Shown here: in pieces, positions 34,608 through 44,200 of the stretch | Layout: each line of letters starts with the position of its first letter | Position numbering within the stretch: the stretch's first letter is position 1 | DNA from: Bog-473 sp963840245 | GTDB taxonomy: Bacteria; Actinomycetota; Acidimicrobiia; Acidimicrobiales; RAAP-2 | Assembly: GCA_963840245.1 (NCBI GenBank) | Contig: CAWIYI010000013.1 | Coordinates: 1-64,000 of the forward strand | Length of the DNA stretch: 64,000 nt | Direction of reading: 5' to 3' | Translations under genes and position numbers: made by a program | Notes under the pieces: model-generated | Seen by the model: the letters and a program-made list of their open reading frames with translations, nothing else | What the model was told of the DNA's origin: nothing | The model's database searches: none

Positions 34608-36314
34608 GTGCAGCCCCTGCCGCCAGACGGCGGCTCCGGTCCAGTGCCGCTCCCGTCCCAGCGCCCCATCGACCGTCGGCAGTTCCTGCAGCTCTCCGCC
34701 CTCGGCGCCGTCGGGTTCGCCGGCGCCACCCACCTCGACAAGCACTCCACGCAGCGCGTGCCGGCCCGCGCCAAACACCGCACCTCCCCTCACCACCCCG
34801 CGGTCGTCGACGCGCACCTGGCGAGCGGCGTCACCGTGCCGACGGCACCGTGGCTCATCGCCGAGAACGCCAGAGCCGGCACGCTGAACTGGATCTGCAA
34901 CCACAACCAGCCCGAGCACGCGCTCGAGGGCTTCGCCAGCCAGGTCAGCGCGGTGCCCGGCGACGACGTGGCGGTGTTCGTCAGCAGCACCGCGCGGGCC
35001 GTGCAGGTCCAGGCCTACCGCATGGGCTTCTACCAGGGCCTCGGGGGTCGCCTGATCGTCCAGACGGACTTCGTCCCGGCCATGGTCCAGGCCGCGCCGG
35101 TTGTCACACCGGGCATCGGCACGGTGACCTGTCCGTGGTCCCCCACGCTGACGCTCAACATCACGAAGGACTGGCTGCCGGGCTGCTACCTGTTGAAGCT
35201 CGTCGGCGACGGCGGCGAGGAGCAGTTCGTCCCGCTCACCATCCGCGACGACGCGTCCAAGGCGTCATACGTCTTCCAGAACAGCGTCACCACCTGGCAG
35301 GCCTACAACCTGTGGGGCAGCTACAGCCTCTACTACGGCCCCGACAGAGCCGGTCGGTCGGATTTCGCCAGCCGCGCCCGCGCCGTGTCCTTCGACCGCC
35401 CCTATCCGCAGACCTGGGCCTCGGGCGCGGCCGACTTCGTCGGCAACGAGCTTCCGCTGCTGTTCCACCTCGAGAGCCTCGGGCTCGACCTGACCTACTG
35501 GACCGACATCGACCTGCACGCCCGACCCCAGCTGCTCATGAACCACAACTGCCTCTTCAGTCTGGGTCACGACGAGTACTGGTCACAGCCCATGCGCCAG
35601 GGGGCCGCCACGGCCAACGCCGGCGGGGTCAACCTGGCCTTCCTCGGGGCCAACGCCTGCTACCGCCAGATCCGGCTGCAGCCCACCTCGGTCGGTCCCA
35701 ACCGCCTGCAGGTCTGTTACAAGGACGCCGCCGAGGATCCGCTGACGCATGAGCAACCGGCGCTCACGACGGTCAACTGGAACCAGGCCCCGCTCAACAA
35801 CCCCGAGTCGACCCTCATCGGCTCGATGTACCAGTCGGTCGGGGCCAAGGCGGACATGGTGGTCACCGATGCGTCGTCGTGGTTCTACGACGGCTGCAAC
35901 CTCTCCGACGGCCACACCTTCAGCACGGTCATCCTCGGCGAGTACGACCGCTACGTGCCCTCCCTTCCGGGCCCGCACAACGCCGACGTGCTGGCGCACT
36001 CGCCGGTCCCGGGCCAGTCCAACTGGTCCGACGTCACGTACTACACCGCGGCGGGCAATGGCGGCGGCGTGCTGGCCAGCGGCTCGGCCAGCTTCGTGTC
36101 GCTGCTCGGGACGACCGGCGCCATCCCGCCCAACGTCGTCCTCGGCGCCACACCCGGCGTGACCGACGTCATCCGCCGGGCCATGGAGAACGTCTACAGC
36201 CGCTTCGGCCTGGGTCCGGCCACCTCCTACGGCAGCTCGAGCGGGAATTGGGCGGAGGTCTACACCGGCGCCGCCGCCAGCGCGGGGACGGCCGCCGGTA
36301 CCGCCTCGGCCTGA
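34608..36314 (+). CDS. Tat-exported N,N-dimethylformamidase-beta-like protein
   Basis: A 568-residue exported protein. The twin-arginine signal is DRRQFLQLSALGAVGFAGA. The mature part resembles the large subunit of N,N-dimethylformamidase (DmfA2_C family): HNQPEHALEGFASQVSA, VQVQAYRMGFYQG, NSVTTWQAYNLWGSYSLY, SFDRPYPQTW and SLGHDEYWSQPMR. The known enzyme is cytoplasmic with a small subunit; here a Tat signal is present and no small-subunit gene is nearby, so the substrate is open. Many secreted actinobacterial relatives exist without known function. Divergent from the acyltransferase-serB-hlyIII operon. Confidence 0.82.
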   Translation: MQPLPPDGGSGPVPLPSQRPIDRRQFLQLSALGAVGFAGATHLDKHSTQRVPARAKHRTSPHHPAVVDAHLASGVTVPTAPWLIAENARAGTLNWICNHNQPEHALEGFASQVSAVPGDDVAVFVSSTARAVQVQAYRMGFYQGLGGRLIVQTDFVPAMVQAAPVVTPGIGTVTCPWSPTLTLNITKDWLPGCYLLKLVGDGGEEQFVPLTIRDDASKASYVFQNSVTTWQAYNLWGSYSLYYGPDRAGRSDFASRARAVSFDRPYPQTWASGAADFVGNELPLLFHLESLGLDLTYWTDIDLHARPQLLMNHNCLFSLGHDEYWSQPMRQGAATANAGGVNLAFLGANACYRQIRLQPTSVGPNRLQVCYKDAAEDPLTHEQPALTTVNWNQAPLNNPESTLIGSMYQSVGAKADMVVTDASSWFYDGCNLSDGHTFSTVILGEYDRYVPSLPGPHNADVLAHSPVPGQSNWSDVTYYTAAGNGGGVLASGSASFVSLLGTTGAIPPNVVLGATPGVTDVIRRAMENVYSRFGLGPATSYGSSSGNWAEVYTGAAASAGTAAGTASA

Positions 36315-36406
36315 CAGCGGGGGTCCGCCGTGCCCGACCGAAGGCGTGGGCCCGGCGGGGATGACACCACTCGGGGACCCCACCCCCGTACGATCTGCGC
36401 CCAGCC

Positions 36407-37489
36407 ATGGCCAATTCCCACACCGACCGCTCCAGAGCGCGGCGCCCTCTCGCCTGGGGTGCGCTGGCGACCGCCGGCCTCACCGGGCTGCTCCTGAGCG
36501 CCTGCTCGTCCGCCGCCCCCACCACCCACCAGGCCTCGGACAAGGTGAAGCCGACCACCACGACCACGTCGACGGTACCGCCTCCACCCTGCCCCCTCAC
36601 CGGGGTGCCGGCACCCGGCGGGAGCGTCCCGCAGCGGCCCGCCATGGCGGTGAAGATCGACAACTACCCGGCCGGCCGGCCGCAATCGGGGCTGGACACG
36701 GCCGACGTCATCTTCGAGGAGCCCGTCGAAGGCGGCATCACCCGCTTCGCCGCCGTGTTCCAGTGCCAGGACGCCCCGCTGATCGGCCCCGTCCGCTCGG
36801 CCCGCAACATCGACATCGGCATCCTCGGGCAGCTGGGCAACCCGTTGCTGGCCCACGTGGGCGGCATCAACCCCGTGCTCGCCAACATCAACGCCTCACC
36901 CGTCGTCAACGTCGACATCGGTCAGAGCAACTCGCTGATGATCCACCCTCCCGGCCACGTGCCGCCGGATGCGGACTACACCTCGACCGCCATCGTCTAC
37001 GGCACGCACCCGACCATGACCACCCCGCCCCAGCCGCTGTTCACCTACTCGGCCACCCCGCCCCCCGGCGGCACGGCCGTCTCGAGCGTGAACATCGACT
37101 TCTCGGGCACCTCCAACGTGACGTGGAAATGGAACGCGGCGACCAACACCTTCCTGCGCTACTACAACGGGACCACTCCGGACATGCTGGCCAACAACGT
37201 GCAGAACGCGGCCGCCAACGTCATCGTGCAGTACGTGCAGATCAGCTACGGCCCCTGGCTCGAGAACGACCAGGGCGGCAGGGAGGTCCAGGCCGACCTC
37301 TACCCGAACGCCAGCGGCACCGCCGTCGTCTACCGAAACGGCTACGCCATACCCGGAACGTGGCACCGCTCGACACTCGGATCACCGACCCAGTTCGTCA
37401 ACGCCTTCGGCGTGCCGATCCCGCTGCAGCCCGGCCAGACCTGGGTCGAGCTCGTGCCCAACACGATCATCGCCACGACGACGCCGTAG
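36407..37489 (+). CDS. DUF3048 lipoprotein (YerB-like)
   Basis: A 360-residue lipoprotein. The N-terminus has RARRPLAWGALATAGLTGLLLSAC with lipobox LLSAC, then a short Thr-rich linker. Family motifs of DUF3048 are clear: AMAVKIDNYPAGRPQSGLDTADVIFEEPVEGGITRF-type core, IGPVRSARNIDIGI and HVGGINPVL. YerB of Bacillus is a putative lipoprotein of unknown role at the envelope. TACGAT lies 12 nt upstream of ATG 36407 and could be its -10. Confidence 0.87.
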   Translation: MANSHTDRSRARRPLAWGALATAGLTGLLLSACSSAAPTTHQASDKVKPTTTTTSTVPPPPCPLTGVPAPGGSVPQRPAMAVKIDNYPAGRPQSGLDTADVIFEEPVEGGITRFAAVFQCQDAPLIGPVRSARNIDIGILGQLGNPLLAHVGGINPVLANINASPVVNVDIGQSNSLMIHPPGHVPPDADYTSTAIVYGTHPTMTTPPQPLFTYSATPPPGGTAVSSVNIDFSGTSNVTWKWNAATNTFLRYYNGTTPDMLANNVQNAAANVIVQYVQISYGPWLENDQGGREVQADLYPNASGTAVVYRNGYAIPGTWHRSTLGSPTQFVNAFGVPIPLQPGQTWVELVPNTIIATTTP

Positions 37490-37499
37490 GAAGACGTGC

Positions 37500-38417
37500 T
37501 CAGGCCGGCGGCTTGCGCGCCACCAGCGCCAGCAGCAGGCAGTCCTCCGCGGCGGCGAACACCCCGGGGTGCGCGCTGGCCTCGGCTTCGTCGAAGACGC
37601 CCGCCGCGGCGCCGCGGCGCATCAGGTTGAGGCCCTTGCACTCGACCACCTCGAAGCCGGCCCGCTCCAGCTTGGCCACGAGCTCGCCCGCCGCGTATTC
37701 GATCTTGTGGTCGTGGTTCATCGGCGCATCCGAGCGCAGCCTCCACAACGGCCCGTTCGGCGTGTCGAGACAGAACCAGCCGCCGGGCACCAGGACGCGG
37801 AACGCCTCCCGCACGACGGCCTCGCCGTCGGCCTCGCTGACGTGCTCAATGGACTGACCGCTGTAGACGAGGTCGAACGAGCCGTCGTCGTAGCGCCCGA
37901 GGTCGACCATGGAGTGGAAGGCGAACTCCACCGGCCCGAGCTCGGAGACCACCGGCTCCCCCGACGAGCCGCCCTGGTAGATCGCATCGCGCTCGTCGAC
38001 GGGGAGGTCGACCACGACCAGGCGTTCGAAGGGGTAGGGGTAGCCCAGGTGCACCAGCGCCCCGTCGGGCAGGCCCTGGTGCGTCCCGCCCAGATCCAGG
38101 ATGCGCGCCGCCCGCGGCAGGCCCGCCACGAAGTCGCTGCGGCTGACGTGCATGGAGAGCAGCACATTGCCGATGGGCACACGCCGGCGGAACTCCTCGG
38201 AGTGGGCGAGGGCCTCGGCCACCCCGTGCCGGGAGAGCACGCCGTCCGTGAGCTTCTGGGCGTACTCGGCGCCGCCCTGGGCGTCAGGCTCGCGGTCGAG
38301 CACGACGTTGAAGGCCAGGCGCACCGACTGCTTGGGTGGCAGGTAGCGGAACGGGACGGTGGGGACGACGCGGTCGAGGACACGGTAGGCCCGTTGCTTC
38401 CATTCAGTGGCCGGCAT
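37500..38417 (-). CDS. SAM-dependent methyltransferase with N-terminal DUF4214-like segment
   Basis: A 305-residue protein. The first about 95 residues (LAFNVVLDREPDAQGGAEYAQKLTDG) resemble the DUF4214 repeat found in exopolysaccharide genes. A class I methyltransferase domain follows, with ILDLGGTHQG as the SAM motif I, FDLVYSGQSIEHVSEADGEAV and FRVLVPGGWFCLDTPN. It may modify a surface glycan or glycolipid. CACAAT lies 6 nt before ATG 38417 in leaderless arrangement, close to the hairpin at 38429-38454. Confidence 0.83.
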   Translation of the reverse strand: MPATEWKQRAYRVLDRVVPTVPFRYLPPKQSVRLAFNVVLDREPDAQGGAEYAQKLTDGVLSRHGVAEALAHSEEFRRRVPIGNVLLSMHVSRSDFVAGLPRAARILDLGGTHQGLPDGALVHLGYPYPFERLVVVDLPVDERDAIYQGGSSGEPVVSELGPVEFAFHSMVDLGRYDDGSFDLVYSGQSIEHVSEADGEAVVREAFRVLVPGGWFCLDTPNGPLWRLRSDAPMNHDHKIEYAAGELVAKLERAGFEVVECKGLNLMRRGAAAGVFDEAEASAHPGVFAAAEDCLLLALVARKPPA

Positions 38418-38428
38418 CGCACCATTGT

Positions 38429-38454
38429 GGTCCGGACGCGAAGCGCTCCGGACC
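38429..38454 (-). terminator. Stem-loop downstream of recA
   Basis: A hairpin with 8 bp outer stem (GGTCCGGA/TCCGGACC) and a 3-bp inner GCG/CGC stem with one bulge around a CTT loop. It lies 62 nt after the recA stop and just upstream of the methyltransferase start on the same strand. No T-tract, as often in high-GC genomes; it could alternatively be an operator. Confidence 0.45.
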
Positions 38455-38515
38455 GCTGACCCGAGGGAGGCGGGGCGGGCCCGGAGGCTTCGGCGCCGTG
38501 AGAGGCGGGCTGGAG

Positions 38516-39571
38516 TTAAGAGTCGAGCGAGATCGGGACGTCGTCGGGGTCGAGGGCGTCCTCCACCAGGAGGTCATCCTCCTTGGGGGCCAGGCACTCG
38601 CGCACGCGGTCGTTGATCTCGGCCATCAGCTGGGGGTTCTCCACGAGGAACGTCTTCACGTTCTCCCGCCCCTGGCCGAGCTGCTCGCCCTCGTAGGTGA
38701 ACCAGGCACCCGACTTCTTGACGAAGCCGAGGTCGACCGCGACGTCGAGGAGCGATCCCTCGCGGCTGATGCCCCGGCCGTACATGATGTCGAACTCCGC
38801 CTGCTTGAAGGGGGACGAGCACTTGTTCTTGACGACCTTGACCCTCGTCCGGTTGCCGACCACGTCGGCGCCGTCCTTGATCGCCTCGATGCGCCGGATG
38901 TCCAGCCGGATGGAGGAGTAGAACTTCAGCGCCCGGCCGCCCGGGGTGACTTCGGGGCTTCCATACATGACACCTATCTTTTCCCGCAGCTGGTTGATGA
39001 AGATGGCGATGGTGCTGGACTTCGAGAGCGTGCCCGTCAGCTTGCGCAGCGCCTGGGACATGAGCCGCGCCTGGAGGCCGACGTGGGTGTCCCCCATCTC
39101 CCCCTCGATCTCGGCCCGCGGCGTCAGTGCCGCCACCGAGTCGATGACCAGGACGTCGAGCGCGCCCGAGCGGATGAGCATGTCGGCGATCTCGAGCGCC
39201 TGCTCCCCGGTGTCCGGCTGCGAGATGAGGAGGTCGTCGACGTTGACCCCGATGGCCCGGGCGTAGACCGGGTCCATGGCGTGCTCGGCGTCGACGTAGG
39301 CGCAGATGCCGCCGTTGCGCTGTGCCTCGGCCACCACGTGCATGGCCAGGGTCGACTTCCCCGACGACTCGGGCCCGTAGATCTCCACGATGCGGCCCCG
39401 GGGGAGTCCCCCGATGCCCAGCGCCAGGTCCAAGGAGAGCGCCCCGGTGGGGATGGACTCGATGTTCATCGAGAGGTTGTCGCCCATGCGCATGACCGAG
39501 CCCTTCCCGAACTGCTTCTCGATCTGGCCCAGCGCGGCGTCCAGTGCCTTCTCCCGTTCCGTTTCGGCCAT
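38516..39571 (-). CDS. recA: Recombinase RecA
   Basis: A 351-residue RecA, the strand-exchange protein and SOS co-protease. Walker A GPESSGKST (about 66-74), VIDSVAAL (Walker B), the FINQLREKIGVMYGSPE L2 region and the start MAETEREKALDAALGQIEKQFGKGSVM are all canonical, and length matches the family. ATG 39571 is preceded by a purine-rich AGGAGAGAGGG. The LexA-type box at 39695-39710 lies about 125 bp upstream. No recX follows, unlike many actinobacteria where recX is adjacent. Confidence 0.98.
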   Translation of the reverse strand: MAETEREKALDAALGQIEKQFGKGSVMRMGDNLSMNIESIPTGALSLDLALGIGGLPRGRIVEIYGPESSGKSTLAMHVVAEAQRNGGICAYVDAEHAMDPVYARAIGVNVDDLLISQPDTGEQALEIADMLIRSGALDVLVIDSVAALTPRAEIEGEMGDTHVGLQARLMSQALRKLTGTLSKSSTIAIFINQLREKIGVMYGSPEVTPGGRALKFYSSIRLDIRRIEAIKDGADVVGNRTRVKVVKNKCSSPFKQAEFDIMYGRGISREGSLLDVAVDLGFVKKSGAWFTYEGEQLGQGRENVKTFLVENPQLMAEINDRVRECLAPKEDDLLVEDALDPDDVPISLDS

Positions 39572-39694
39572 CCCTCTCTCCTCTGTGTCTGTGCTTCGAC
39601 CTGTGCGGCCCCCGCTGGTGCCGTTGTGGTGACCCTACGGCGGGGGTGTGACGACCTACCGGTGCGGCCGTTCGGGCCACCCGTTGGCAGCATA

Positions 39695-39710
39695 ACGAAC
39701 GTGTGTTCGT
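39695..39710. promoter_or_regulatory. SOS box (LexA operator) of recA
   Basis: ACGAAC-GTGT-GTTCGT, with perfect 6-bp arms and a 4-bp spacer, matching the actinobacterial LexA consensus TCGAAC-N4-GTTCGA in the essential GAAC/GTTC core. It sits about 125 bp before recA and about 160 bp before the divergent secreted-protein gene, so it could affect both. Confidence 0.85.
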
Positions 39711-39869
39711 AGGACGTGGACCCTCGCGGGACCGGGAGGCGCCGCCCGGAGAACGGTCGCACGGAGCCGGCCGGGGCGCGCGCGGACGGGACGATCGGCG
39801 ACTAAACGGGTTGCCGCGTCCATGCGAAGCTGACGTCTCCCGGGCGTGAACGGGTGAGGAGGAGGGCAG

Positions 39870-40601
39870 ATGGTGCTCGCGAGAAGGCTGGTGGCCGGCG
39901 TGCTGCTGGCGGCTGCGGGGGCCACCGGCGTGGCCGTCGGGGCGACGCCCGTCGCTGCCGCGCCGTCTGGCTCCGGCACGCGCGCCTCAGCCCTCTACAG
40001 GGACGCGCTCGCCACCACCCACTCCTGGTCGGTGCACTACACCTCCAACTCGACCGAGTCCAAGGAGACCCTCGTCGAGAGCGGCGACGCCGGGCCGGCC
40101 TCGGGGAGCCAGATCGTCCTCATGGGCAAGGGGTCGATCTCCATCCTCGTCATCGGCGGCATCTCCTATCTCAAGGGCAACGTCCCTGGCCTCCAGAGCC
40201 TGGCTGGCCTGAGCCCGTCCCAGGCGGCCGAGGCCACGGGCCAGTGGATCGAGTTCTCGACCGACAACTCGGCCTTCGCGCCCGTGGTCTCCGGGGTTCG
40301 CTCGCAGGACGTGGCCAAGGAGCTGGCCCTCAAGGCGCCTCTGTCCCTCGGCCCCGGCCGGATGCTCGACGGCGATGCGGTTGTCGCGATCGACGGCACC
40401 CAGACCTTCGGTCGGAAATCCCAGCACGTCGTCCTCTATGTCCGCGCCCACGGCTCCCATTTCCCGGTCGAGGAGGATTCGGTGAACGCAAAGGGGCAGT
40501 CCACGGCGGCCGAGCACATCACCTATTCCAGGTGGGGGGAGCAGGTGCGGCCCGAGGCCCCCATGGCGACCGTCTCGGTCGGGCCCGTCAGCGCCGTCTG
40601 A
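39870..40601 (+). CDS. Secreted protein, LppX/LprG-like fold possible (paralogue 1)
   Basis: A 243-residue exported protein with a Sec signal peptide (RRLVAGVLLAAAGATGVAVGATPVAAA) and no lipobox Cys. The mature part has the pattern of LppX/LprAFG lipid-carrier proteins (WSVHYTSNSTESKETLVESGDAG, GGISYLKGNVPGLQ, GDAVVAIDGTQ, HITYSRWGEQV), but the match is only at motif level. It has a GAGGAGG ribosome site before ATG 39870. The next gene is a clear paralogue with the same motif order. Confidence 0.7.
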   Translation: MVLARRLVAGVLLAAAGATGVAVGATPVAAAPSGSGTRASALYRDALATTHSWSVHYTSNSTESKETLVESGDAGPASGSQIVLMGKGSISILVIGGISYLKGNVPGLQSLAGLSPSQAAEATGQWIEFSTDNSAFAPVVSGVRSQDVAKELALKAPLSLGPGRMLDGDAVVAIDGTQTFGRKSQHVVLYVRAHGSHFPVEEDSVNAKGQSTAAEHITYSRWGEQVRPEAPMATVSVGPVSAV

Positions 40602-40715
40602 CCGGCGGCCGACCCCGGACCGGGCCGCGGGCGTGGGAAGATGAGGTCCGTCGCCCACCTGGCCGAGTCGGCGCTCGCCGCGCCACCGAGCCGGGCCTCC
40701 AGGAGAGTGAAGGTC

Positions 40716-41505
40716 ATGCCCCCCTTGCGCCACACCCCCGCCCGCACCGTCGCGGCCGCCGCCGGACTCGCCGCTGCCGCGGCCCTGTCCCTGTCCCTGG
40801 CGGCGGCCCCCGTCGGTGCCGCCACGCACGCCCACCACGTCCACGACGAGCGCGACGGACGCGTACAACGCGGCCCTCAAGGCCGCCGGCGGCCAGGGGG
40901 TGCACTTCGACTCGGTGGCCCAGCAGAGCGGAGCCACCCTCGAGGTGAGCGGCGACGCCGGCACGACCTCGGGTTCGCAGAAGCTGCTGGTGAAGAACAA
41001 GAACCTCAAGGAGCGCATGACGGCTCTGGTGGTGGGGTCGACTGGATACGTGAGCGGCAACGCCGCCGCCCTCCAGAACGTGATCGGACTCACCAAGGCG
41101 CAGTCGTCGAAGTACGCGGGCACGTGGCTGTCCTTCCCGACCTCGAACAGCAACCTTGACGAGCTCGTCGGCGGGCTGCTCTCGTCGCAGGTGTCCAAGG
41201 AGCTCGAGATCGGCGGCCCCTACACCTACGGCAAACCCACCACGGTGGCCGGCCAGCAAGCGACGGCGATCAACGGTTCGGTCGCCACCCAGAGCGGCGG
41301 CAAGGTGCCCGTCGTGCTCTACCTCCCCTCCAGCGGCACCCCGCTGCCGATCCGAGAGGTGACCAACGCCGCAAAGTCGGGAGGCTCGTCGGCCATCCAC
41401 GGCACGGTGACCTTCTCGCACTGGGGCGAGAACAAGAGCCAGACGGCGCCGTCCCACACGGTCTCGCTGCTGAAGCTCGTCCCTGCTTCCTCGTCCGGGG
41501 GGTAG
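40716..41505 (+). CDS. Secreted protein (paralogue 2), frame broken near 40832
   Basis: The paralogue of the preceding gene, about 262 residues if restored. A signal peptide (TVAAAAGLAAAAALSLSLAAAPVGA) runs from ATG 40716, which has AGGAGAG upstream. The mature part is in the next frame: DAYNAALKAAGGQGVHFDSV, LEVSGDAGTTSGSQ, GSTGYVSGNAAALQNVIGL, TFSHWGENKSQ. Removing one C from the CCC at 40831-40833 joins them through THATTSTTSATDAY. The intact downstream part on its own would lack a signal. Probably an envelope lipid- or ligand-binding protein like its neighbour. Confidence 0.7.
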
Positions 41506-41513
41506 TCCACCCG

Positions 41514-42014
41514 ATGGCGCCGCTGCTCGAGGCCGTGCAGGGCGACATCACGACCGAACGGGTGGACGCCGTGGTCAACGCGGCCAACCGCGGGCTGCTC
41601 GGGGGCGGTGGCGTCGACGGCGCCATCCACCGAGCGGCGGGAGCCGAGCGCCTGCAGGCGGCCTGTCGCGCCATCGGCGGGTGCCCGCCCGGCCAGGCCG
41701 TGGTCACCGACGGGTTCGACCTGCCCGCGCGCTTCATCATCCACACCGTGGGGCCGGTCTGGCACGGCGGGACGGCGGGCGAGCCCGAGACGCTCGCCGC
41801 CTGCTACCGGAACGTGCTGGCGGTCGCCGACGACGTGGGTGCCCGCTCGGTCGCCTTCCCCGCCATCTCGACCGGCGTCTACGGCTACCCCTCGGGGCAG
41901 GCCGCCGAGGTTGCGGTGACCACCATCCGCGCGGCGGACACCGACGTGACCCTCATCCGATTCGTCGCCTTCGACGGCACGACCCTGGCGCGCTACCGCG
42001 AGCTGCTCGGCTGA
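41514..42014 (+). CDS. Macrodomain protein (O-acetyl-ADP-ribose deacetylase type)
   Basis: A 166-residue single macrodomain. The ADP-ribose-binding motifs are VQGDITTERVDAVVNAANRGLLGGGGVDGAIHRAAG and the phosphate loop AISTGVYGYP, both complete; the catalytic Asn and Asp of MacroD-type enzymes fall in NAANRGLLGGGGVD. It would remove or bind ADP-ribose groups. ATG 41514 follows the secreted protein by 8 nt. Convergent with the glycosyltransferase gene. Confidence 0.93.
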   Translation: MAPLLEAVQGDITTERVDAVVNAANRGLLGGGGVDGAIHRAAGAERLQAACRAIGGCPPGQAVVTDGFDLPARFIIHTVGPVWHGGTAGEPETLAACYRNVLAVADDVGARSVAFPAISTGVYGYPSGQAAEVAVTTIRAADTDVTLIRFVAFDGTTLARYRELLG

Positions 42015-42030
42015 GCGCGCCGGGCCTCCC

Positions 42031-44200
42031 TCAGGACGCCACGTCGTAGACGGTCACGCCGCCCACCGTCTCGGCCGTGAAGTGCGACTCCACCCATGAC
42101 GTGATCTGCGAGGCGTCATCCGAGCCCCCGACACCTCCGCCGAACCCGCCGCCGAACCCGCCGCCGCCGATGAAGTAGTGGATCTTGCCCGCGGCGACGT
42201 ACCGTTCGAACTGCGCCAGCGTCGGCGCCGGGTCGGTGCCGTTGAACCCGCCGATGGCCATCACGGGCTCGCCGCTGGCCAGCTGGTAGCCGGCCGCGTT
42301 GTTCGAGTTCACCGTGGCGGCCGCCCAGGCGTACCGGCCCGCGTCGGCCTGCAACGCCTTGGTCAGGGCCGGGTTGGACTGGCTGGCGTTCAGGAACCCG
42401 GCGCCACCGCCACCGCCGCCCGCGAACCCGGCGCCACCGCCCGCGAACCCGCCGCCGGCGCCGCGTCGGAACCTGCCGCCGGCCCCGAACGAGGGCGCAC
42501 CGCCGGGGAAGCCGCCCGTCCCGGTCCCGGCCCCAGCCGGGAAGCGGCCGCCCCCGAAGGCCCGGCGGAAGCCGCCACCCGGGAAGCCGCCACCGGGGCC
42601 GCCCTGGCCGCCGGGCGACGTCGGGGTCACCGACGGGATCGCCCCGCTGTGCGGGGTAGCGGCCGTGGCCACGGTCGAGAAGAGCGGTGCGGCCAGGGCG
42701 GCCCCGAGGCCCAGCGTGGCCACGAGGGCGATGGCGAGCTTCGGCACGTTCCGCAGCAGCGGGAGGGCCAAGATCCCGACGACGCCCAGCGCGCCGACCA
42801 CCGCCACGAAGGGCCGGAGGGCCGGGAACCAGTCCGCCGTGCGGCCGAGGAGCACGTAGCTCCAGATGACCGTCGCGGCGAGTCCGGCCGCCAATCCGAT
42901 GCGGCCCGCCCAGCTGTCGCGGCGTTGCCAGAGCCCCATGGTGCCGATACCGACGAGGGCACCGAGTGGCGGTGCGAGGGCCACGGCGTAGTAGGGGTGG
43001 ATGATCCCCTGGGCCAGGCTGAAGACGAGCCCGATGCTCACGAGCGAGCCACCCCACAGCAGGAGTGCGGCTCGCTCGCGGTCGGTGCGACGGGCCCGCA
43101 CGGTGATGACCAACAGAGCCGCGCCCAGCACCAGCGCGCCGGGCAGCAGCCACGACATCGTGTTGCCGAACTCGGTGTTGAACAGGCGGGTGATGCCGGT
43201 CGGGCCCCACATGCTGCCGGCGACCCGACCGCCGCCGACACTCCCCGACTCCTGCCCGGTGAGCCGCCCGAATCCGTTGTAGCCGAAGATCAAGTTGAGG
43301 ATGCTGTTGTTCTGCGACCCCCCGACGTAGGGGCGGTCCGCGGCGGGCGTCAGGGCGACGGCCGCCACCCACCAGCCCGCGGCGACCACGACGGACACGC
43401 CCATCAGGCAGACCTGCCACACGCGGCGCCACCATCCAGTGGGCGCGGCGAGCAGGTAGACGACGGCCATGACCGGCAGGATCAGGAACGCCTGCATCAT
43501 CTTGGTGATGAATCCGAAGCCCACCAGCGCGCCGGCGAGCACGAGCCACTTGGTCTGGGCCCGCTCGAGCCCGCGTACGGTGGCGTAGGTGGCCGCCGTG
43601 AGGAGCAGGGCGAGCATGGCGTCGGGGTTGTTGTAGCGGAACATCATGGCCGCCACCGGCGTGAGCGCGACCACGGCGCCGCCGAGGAGCGCGGCCTGCG
43701 CGCTGAACCAACGGCGCACCGCGAGGTAGACCAGCCCGACGGTGGCCACACCCTCGAGGGCCTGCGGCACCAGCATGCTCCACGAGTTGAGGCCGAAGAT
43801 CCGCGCGGAGATCTCCATCGGCCACAGGAACGCCGGCGGCTTGTCGACGGTGATGAAGTTGGAGGAGTCCGACGACCCGAAGAACATCGCCTTCCAGCTC
43901 TTCGTGCCCGCCTGGACGGCGGCGGAGTAGAAGGAGTTGGCCCACCCGCTGGCGCCGAGGTCCCACAGGTAGAGGACGGCGGTCGCGGCCAGCAGGGCCA
44001 GCAGGGCGGGGCGGACCCAAGCGGCGTCACTCTCCTTGCCGCGCACGAAGCGGGCCAACCAGCCGCGACGGGGGCCGGGCGGCCAGATCGGCGCGGCCGG
44101 AGCAGCCTTCTCGACGGCCTCGGCCGGCGGGGCGGCGCGGCGGCTGCGGCGTATCGAGGACCCCCACCGCGGCGTCGGGCGCGGCCGTCGGCTCGGTCAT
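42031..44200 (-). CDS. GT39-family membrane glycosyltransferase (YkcB-like), frame broken near 44125
   Basis: About 722 residues if restored. The ArnT/PMT-type integral membrane region has about 11-12 helices, with the acidic catalytic pattern in ANSFYSAAVQAGTKSWKAMFFGSSDSSNFITVDKPP and the PDAM loop. A long Gly-rich insertion (about residues 475-575, GGGF/PGG repeats) precedes a C-terminal domain ending VTVYDVAS. The N-terminus (MTEPTAAPDAAVGVLDTPQPPRRP from ATG 44200) is in another frame; one extra base within 44119-44134 separates it from EAVEKAAPAAPIWPPGPRRGWLARFV. It would transfer sugars from a polyprenyl-phosphate donor to an envelope acceptor. Downstream of the GT2-GtrA gene. Confidence 0.85.

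Noticed and set aside
42400..42640. Tandem GC-rich repeats
   Set aside because: They encode the Gly-rich insertion of the GT39 protein and stay in frame; treated as protein low-complexity, not as a separate repeat element.
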